DNA of 64,000 nt from Hymenobacter sedentarius (GTDB lineage Bacteria > Bacteroidota > Bacteroidia > Cytophagales > Hymenobacteraceae): contig NZ_CP013909.1 of assembly GCF_001507645.1 (NCBI RefSeq), positions 4,464,001 through 4,528,000 on the forward strand, in the 5' to 3' direction. Position numbers and translations under genes: made by a program. Below, piece after piece: positions 61,801 to 64,000 of the stretch. Below the pieces are notes generated by a model that saw only the letters and a program-made list of their open reading frames with translations, had not been told where the DNA came from and did no database searches. How positions within the stretch are numbered: position 1 is the stretch's first letter; each line of letters opens with the position of its first letter.

Positions 61801-62211
61801 GTGGCCGAGGCCTACGGCTGGCCCGCCACGCTGCCCGACGCCGAGATACTGACGCGCCTGGTGCAGCTAAACCAGCAGCGGGCGGCCGAAGAGGCGGCCG
61901 GCACCGTGCGCTACCTGCGGCCCGAATACCAGGCCCCCGGTCAGCAGCAGGGCACCATGGCATTGGCGACTACGGTGGCTGCAGTGAGCGACGTGGCGAC
62001 GGCAGAGGCCCAACCATGGCCGGCCGAGCTGGCGCAGCAGATGCAGGCGTTGCGGGCCGTGGTGCAGGGCGCGGCGGTGCCGCTGACAGCTAAGCAGGCG
62101 GCGGCGCGCTTCCGGGGCACCAAGGCCGCGAAGGTGCAGCCCCTGCTCGACACGCTGGTGAGCCTGGCGCTGCTGCGGCACGTGCCGGAGCTGGATGCGT
62201 ATGCGACGTAG
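58864..62211 (+). CDS. Single-chain type IIL (MmeI-like) restriction-modification enzyme
   Basis: Starting at GTG 58864 (after a GGA-containing ribosome site at about 58846) it codes for 1115 residues. The N-terminal nuclease has D70-x9-E80-x-K82 (RIDLYKRGCFVLETKQ), the same spacing as in MmeI. A helical connector follows. The amino-methyltransferase has motif I VLDPACGSGNFLYVTLEH (about 425) and motif IV DFIVGNPPFVGDKAMRR (about 548), so it makes N6-methyladenine. The C-terminal third (about 750-1000) holds target recognition. One protein thus cuts and protects DNA; such enzymes usually methylate one strand. No other defence gene adjoins it. The segment around 61370-61600 is AT-richer than the rest. 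Confidence 0.92.
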   Translation: MLYTDFETRWLKSGGAERANYGLFLQDFCDLLGVPRPDPTTDNPAQDAYVLERAVTFDDGGGKQTTGRIDLYKRGCFVLETKQGTTSPDEQAAAEKAQLGLPAEKRRKGHAVRGTAKWEQMMRAAQEQALRYVRALPASEPRPPFVVVVDVGHCFDVYSNFAGVGDSYVPFPDSGTYRFYLPVLAKPELRAQLQQLFTDPQSLDPGRRAAQVTRQLAGHLAGLSSQLEKAGHASEVVAQFLMRCLFTMFAEDVELIPKESFSGLLTAYAGTEEARGYLPEALQGLWAVMDKGGFSPELRTRLRRFNGQLFHGATALPLNADQITLLQRAAAANWTEVEPAIFGTLLERALDPTERHSLGAHYTPRRYVERLVLPTVIEPLRREWAAAQAASATRLDEGKGKKAVTDAREELLKFLRRLTAVKVLDPACGSGNFLYVTLEHLKRLEGEVLTSLAKLGGSGRLELGDGTTVSPRQLLGLELNPRAAAIADVVLRIGYLQWHLRTHGLTELREPLLDDYQNIRQQDAVLGHNEDYSQTWPAEWPAADFIVGNPPFVGDKAMRRALGDGYVDALRKTYKGKVDESADLVMYWWERAAEITRQGHAEAFGFITTNSITQTFNRRLIQRHLAAEPPLSLTFAIPDHPWVDSTDGAAVRIAMGVGRAGTYSGKVATVVRETAAGDDDAPTVELVEADGVINSDFTTGADVAGAQALKANEGISSNGMMLAGSGFIVTEAQAHALGLGTVAGLETRIRPYRNGKDLTARPRGVYLVDLFGLTEAEAIREYPAVYQHLYTHVKPERDNNNRKKLKEIWWQFGETRKGLRLALKGLPRYIATPETAKHRIFQFLESGIAPDHKLVNIASGDAYNLGILSSRIHTSWAMASGSWLGVGNDSVYTSSRCFQTFPFPIATESQQARIREPAEDLDAHRKRQQAQHPGLALTDLYNVVEKLRAGQPLTAKEQTTHEQGLAAVVLSLHQQLDAAVAEAYGWPATLPDAEILTRLVQLNQQRAAEEAAGTVRYLRPEYQAPGQQQGTMALATTVAAVSDVATAEAQPWPAELAQQMQALRAVVQGAAVPLTAKQAAARFRGTKAAKVQPLLDTLVSLALLRHVPELDAYAT

Positions 62212-62221
62212 CCAGGAAAAG

Positions 62222-62638
62222 CTACCGGACCTGTTCGAGCCAGGCCGTGGCCTCGGGTTCGGTTACGAAGCGGCGGAAGTGCATGGTAGCGGAGTTGGCT
62301 TCCTGCACAACCTGGCCCATCACAATGCGGGTGAACACGTTGTGGGACATGACGACGGCCCCGTAGAGCCCTTCGGGATGCTCGGCGGCGGTGTCGCGTC
62401 AATGATTCACTATCCAGGCGGCTTCCTCGGGATTATAGGGGTCGAGCAGGCGCTGGTCGTTCAGGAAGCGATGCCAGCGGTGGAGCTCCAGCAGCCAGCG
62501 CAGCTGGGTATAGAGGCGCTGCAACTCGGAAAACTTGCGCTGCCCCGCATTAAACTGGATTATGGCGTAGCCGTCGGGATGCCCGTAAAGGCGGCCCACG
62601 GCGTTTTCGAAGTAGAGTTGGGGAGGTGCAAGGGGCAT
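62222..62638 (-). pseudogene. Gene of an uncharacterised Hymenobacter-type family, broken by one TGA
   Basis: From ATG 62638 (MPLAPPQLYFENAVGRLYGH) the frame holds 139 codons to TAG 62222-62224, interrupted once by TGA at 62399-62401 (codon 80). Before: YFENAVGRLYGHPDGYAIIQ, RWHRFLNDQRLLDPYNPEEA; after: EGLYGAVVMSHNVFTRIVMG and FRRFVTEPEATAWLEQV. The two halves together give the full-length pattern of a family I know from Hymenobacter only as hypothetical; in it a Trp usually follows the IVxH/Y segment, so TGG to TGA is the simplest change. A TATCTTCG box lies upstream (62692-62699, minus strand). Confidence 0.7.
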
Positions 62639-62691
62639 TAAGGAGTTGGAAGTGACGGCATCGGCGGCGAAGGCGCGATGGATTGCCGGGT

Positions 62692-62699
62692 CGAAGATA
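62692..62699 (-). promoter_or_regulatory. -7 box upstream of the broken gene
   Basis: The minus strand reads TATCTTCG, like the box before gap; 54 bp to the ATG at 62638. Confidence 0.4.
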
Positions 62700-62751
62700 G
62701 TCCAGCATAGCGCCTTTGTTTTTGGGGCCTTGCTGCGGCAGGGCTCAGGAC

Positions 62752-62784
62752 AAAAGAAAAGCCCTGCCGGCGTGGGAAGGGCAT
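62752..62784 (-). terminator. Intrinsic terminator of the antiporter gene
   Basis: On the minus strand GCCCTTCC pairs with GGCAGGGC (one mismatch) and is followed by TTTTCTTTT. Between here and 62950 no gene is seen. Confidence 0.7.
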
Positions 62785-62950
62785 TGTTTAAGGTGTGGAA
62801 AGGAAGATTGTCGCTTAACGAAAACCAGGCCGCCCGCATATGCAGCTCCCGCTCTACGGCATTGGCCATTGCAGCGGTTTTGGCGACGGCGGCGCGCAGT
62901 TGCCCGCCGGTGCAGTGGAGGCCGGTGCGGGCAACGGGACGGCGAAGTAA

Positions 62951-64000
62951 CTACGGGTTTGTAGCGACGGCCGGGTCGGTAACCGGGCTTGGCTCGGCGC
63001 GGGCCAACAGCCCTACCCGGACGTACTGCACCAGCCCGGCACGGTTCCACCAGAAGAGGCCGAGGGCCAGCACGAGGTAGAGCCAGGCCATGTCGGTGAG
63101 CAGCCGCACGCTGCCGGCTTCGTCGTGTTCGAATACCCACGCCAGGGCAAACTGCACGCTGAACAGGCCCAACAGGATGGCGGCGCTGCCCAAGCTCAGG
63201 CGCAGGCGCAAGAGTAGGGCCACGGCAAACAGGGACTGGGCGGCGGTGAGGAAAAACTCTTCGTGCTGGCGGGCATCGAGCGGGAAGCCGGTGAGGTGGC
63301 CCGCGCCGAGAGCGTAGACTACCGGAATCATTCCTACGAGCAGGGTCCACTGGTTGATTTTGTCGCTGACCAAGGCGCCGAGGGCGGCCGTGGGGCGGTT
63401 GTTGAGCACGAAGAGCACCACGAGCACTACTTCGGGCACCTCGCTGGCAAAGGGCGCCACCCACTGCACCAAGAGGAACTGGTTGACGCCGAGGTCGCGG
63501 CCGGCAGCCAGCAGGGATTCGGCGAAGGGCTCGGCGGCCATGACGATGACGGCCACGGCCACCACGGTGAGCACGCCCATCATCAGCCACTGCTGGCGCA
63601 CGGGCAGGGTGGCCAGCACGGCGGCGGGGCCGACTTCGTCGTCATCGTCCTCGGCTTCTTCGGCTTCGTCGTGGTCGGCTTTGGGCAGCTTGCTCAGGCG
63701 CCAGAGGTAGGCGGCGAAGATGCCGACCAGCACCACAAAGTCGATGACCCCGATGCTGCCTTTCCAGACGATGACGAAGGAATACAGGCTGGCCAGGGCC
63801 AGGTAGGCAATTTCGGCGGCGTTGTCCCAACTCAGGGCCACGGCGCGCTTGCCGCTGTGCCACCAGTAAAGAAACACAATGAGGGGCCAGCCCGCGCCGA
63901 TGAGCAGGCGGTTGGCCCCGGTCATGTTGGCGGCGGCAAAGCCGGCGTAGGCCGAGCCCGGGTGCAGGCCGGCCTGGTAAGTGTAGTAGAGGTCGACGGC
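62951..64000 (-). CDS. Calcium/sodium antiporter (CaCA family), 5' end outside window
   Basis: The frame is open to the last base of the window (350 codons visible); an internal ATG at 63925 (MTGANRLLIGAGWPLIVFLY) is probably not the start, since AYAGFAAANMTGANRLLIG upstream fits the first alpha-repeat. About nine membrane segments are visible, with an acidic loop (DHDEAEEAEDDDDEVGPAAV) and the second alpha-repeat QWVAPFASEVPEVVLVVLFV, whose Glu residues bind cation. It exchanges calcium or sodium for protons or sodium across the inner membrane. Confidence 0.87.
   Translation of the reverse strand, partial: AVDLYYTYQAGLHPGSAYAGFAAANMTGANRLLIGAGWPLIVFLYWWHSGKRAVALSWDNAAEIAYLALASLYSFVIVWKGSIGVIDFVVLVGIFAAYLWRLSKLPKADHDEAEEAEDDDDEVGPAAVLATLPVRQQWLMMGVLTVVAVAVIVMAAEPFAESLLAAGRDLGVNQFLLVQWVAPFASEVPEVVLVVLFVLNNRPTAALGALVSDKINQWTLLVGMIPVVYALGAGHLTGFPLDARQHEEFFLTAAQSLFAVALLLRLRLSLGSAAILLGLFSVQFALAWVFEHDEAGSVRLLTDMAWLYLVLALGLFWWNRAGLVQYVRVGLLARAEPSPVTDPAVATNP

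Overview
The window looks like a chromosomal segment of a GC-rich Bacteroidota of the Cytophagales, most probably Hymenobacter or a close relative. The signs are a type IX secretion sorting domain on a secreted phospholipase-D-like protein, many Bacteroidota-type genes (TIGR02757, SUI1, the FucP-like sugar porter, an M2 dipeptidase lipoprotein, fasciclin lipoprotein), promoter -7 boxes of the TAnnTTTG / TAnCTTCG type, and palindromic repeats of a kind I associate with this genus. The taxonomic call is inference from content; no rRNA is present.

Positions 1-30650 are ordinary core chromosome: a broken-off outer-membrane protein gene with an IS5-type insertion sequence placed at its stop codon, MtfA-like and M2 metallopeptidases, an alpha/beta hydrolase that lacks its nucleophilic serine, fasciclin and porin-like proteins, pirin, an XRE-S24 repressor, RecQ fused in frame to a DUF559 nuclease through a dispersed repeat, a THUMP methyltransferase, a sugar transporter, KptA, MurB, a secreted PLD-family protein, MutS2, TIGR02757, a LysM protein, KdsB, DUF1622, SUI1, a lipid kinase and GAPDH.

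From the tRNA-Glu gene (30962-31033) onward there is an accessory region that starts with a tyrosine integrase. To about 45.7 kb it holds a nuclease lipoprotein, two uncharacterised proteins, a UmuDC translesion polymerase operon, a TIR-domain effector candidate, a leftward seven-gene block with a PD-(D/E)XK nuclease and a DUF3846 protein, a divergent SLOG/DUF2493 protein, 1.1 kb of repeat-rich noncoding DNA, and a holin-like/endolysin pair. This looks like a phage-derived or conjugative island; I did not find a second attachment site, so its right end is unknown.

From 45.9 to 64 kb there is a PKD lipoprotein, a beta-barrel gene stopped by one TGA codon, and a leftward signalling block: a six-PAS histidine kinase, a response regulator, a BLUF blue-light sensor overlapping a second PAS histidine kinase, and a GAF protein. 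A membrane-anchored hydrolase, a di-haem cytochrome c, an ECF sigma factor without a visible anti-sigma gene, a single-chain MmeI-like restriction-modification enzyme, a second gene stopped by one in-frame TGA, and a calcium/sodium antiporter running off the window follow.

The most rewarding points are a shared operator-like motif upstream of both S24 genes (10594-10608 and 36528-36542), which suggests the chromosomal repressor controls itself and the island's UmuDC; the DUF559 gene bracketed by dispersed repeats and reading into RecQ; the BLUF/two-component cluster; the TIR protein; and three families of palindromic repeats.
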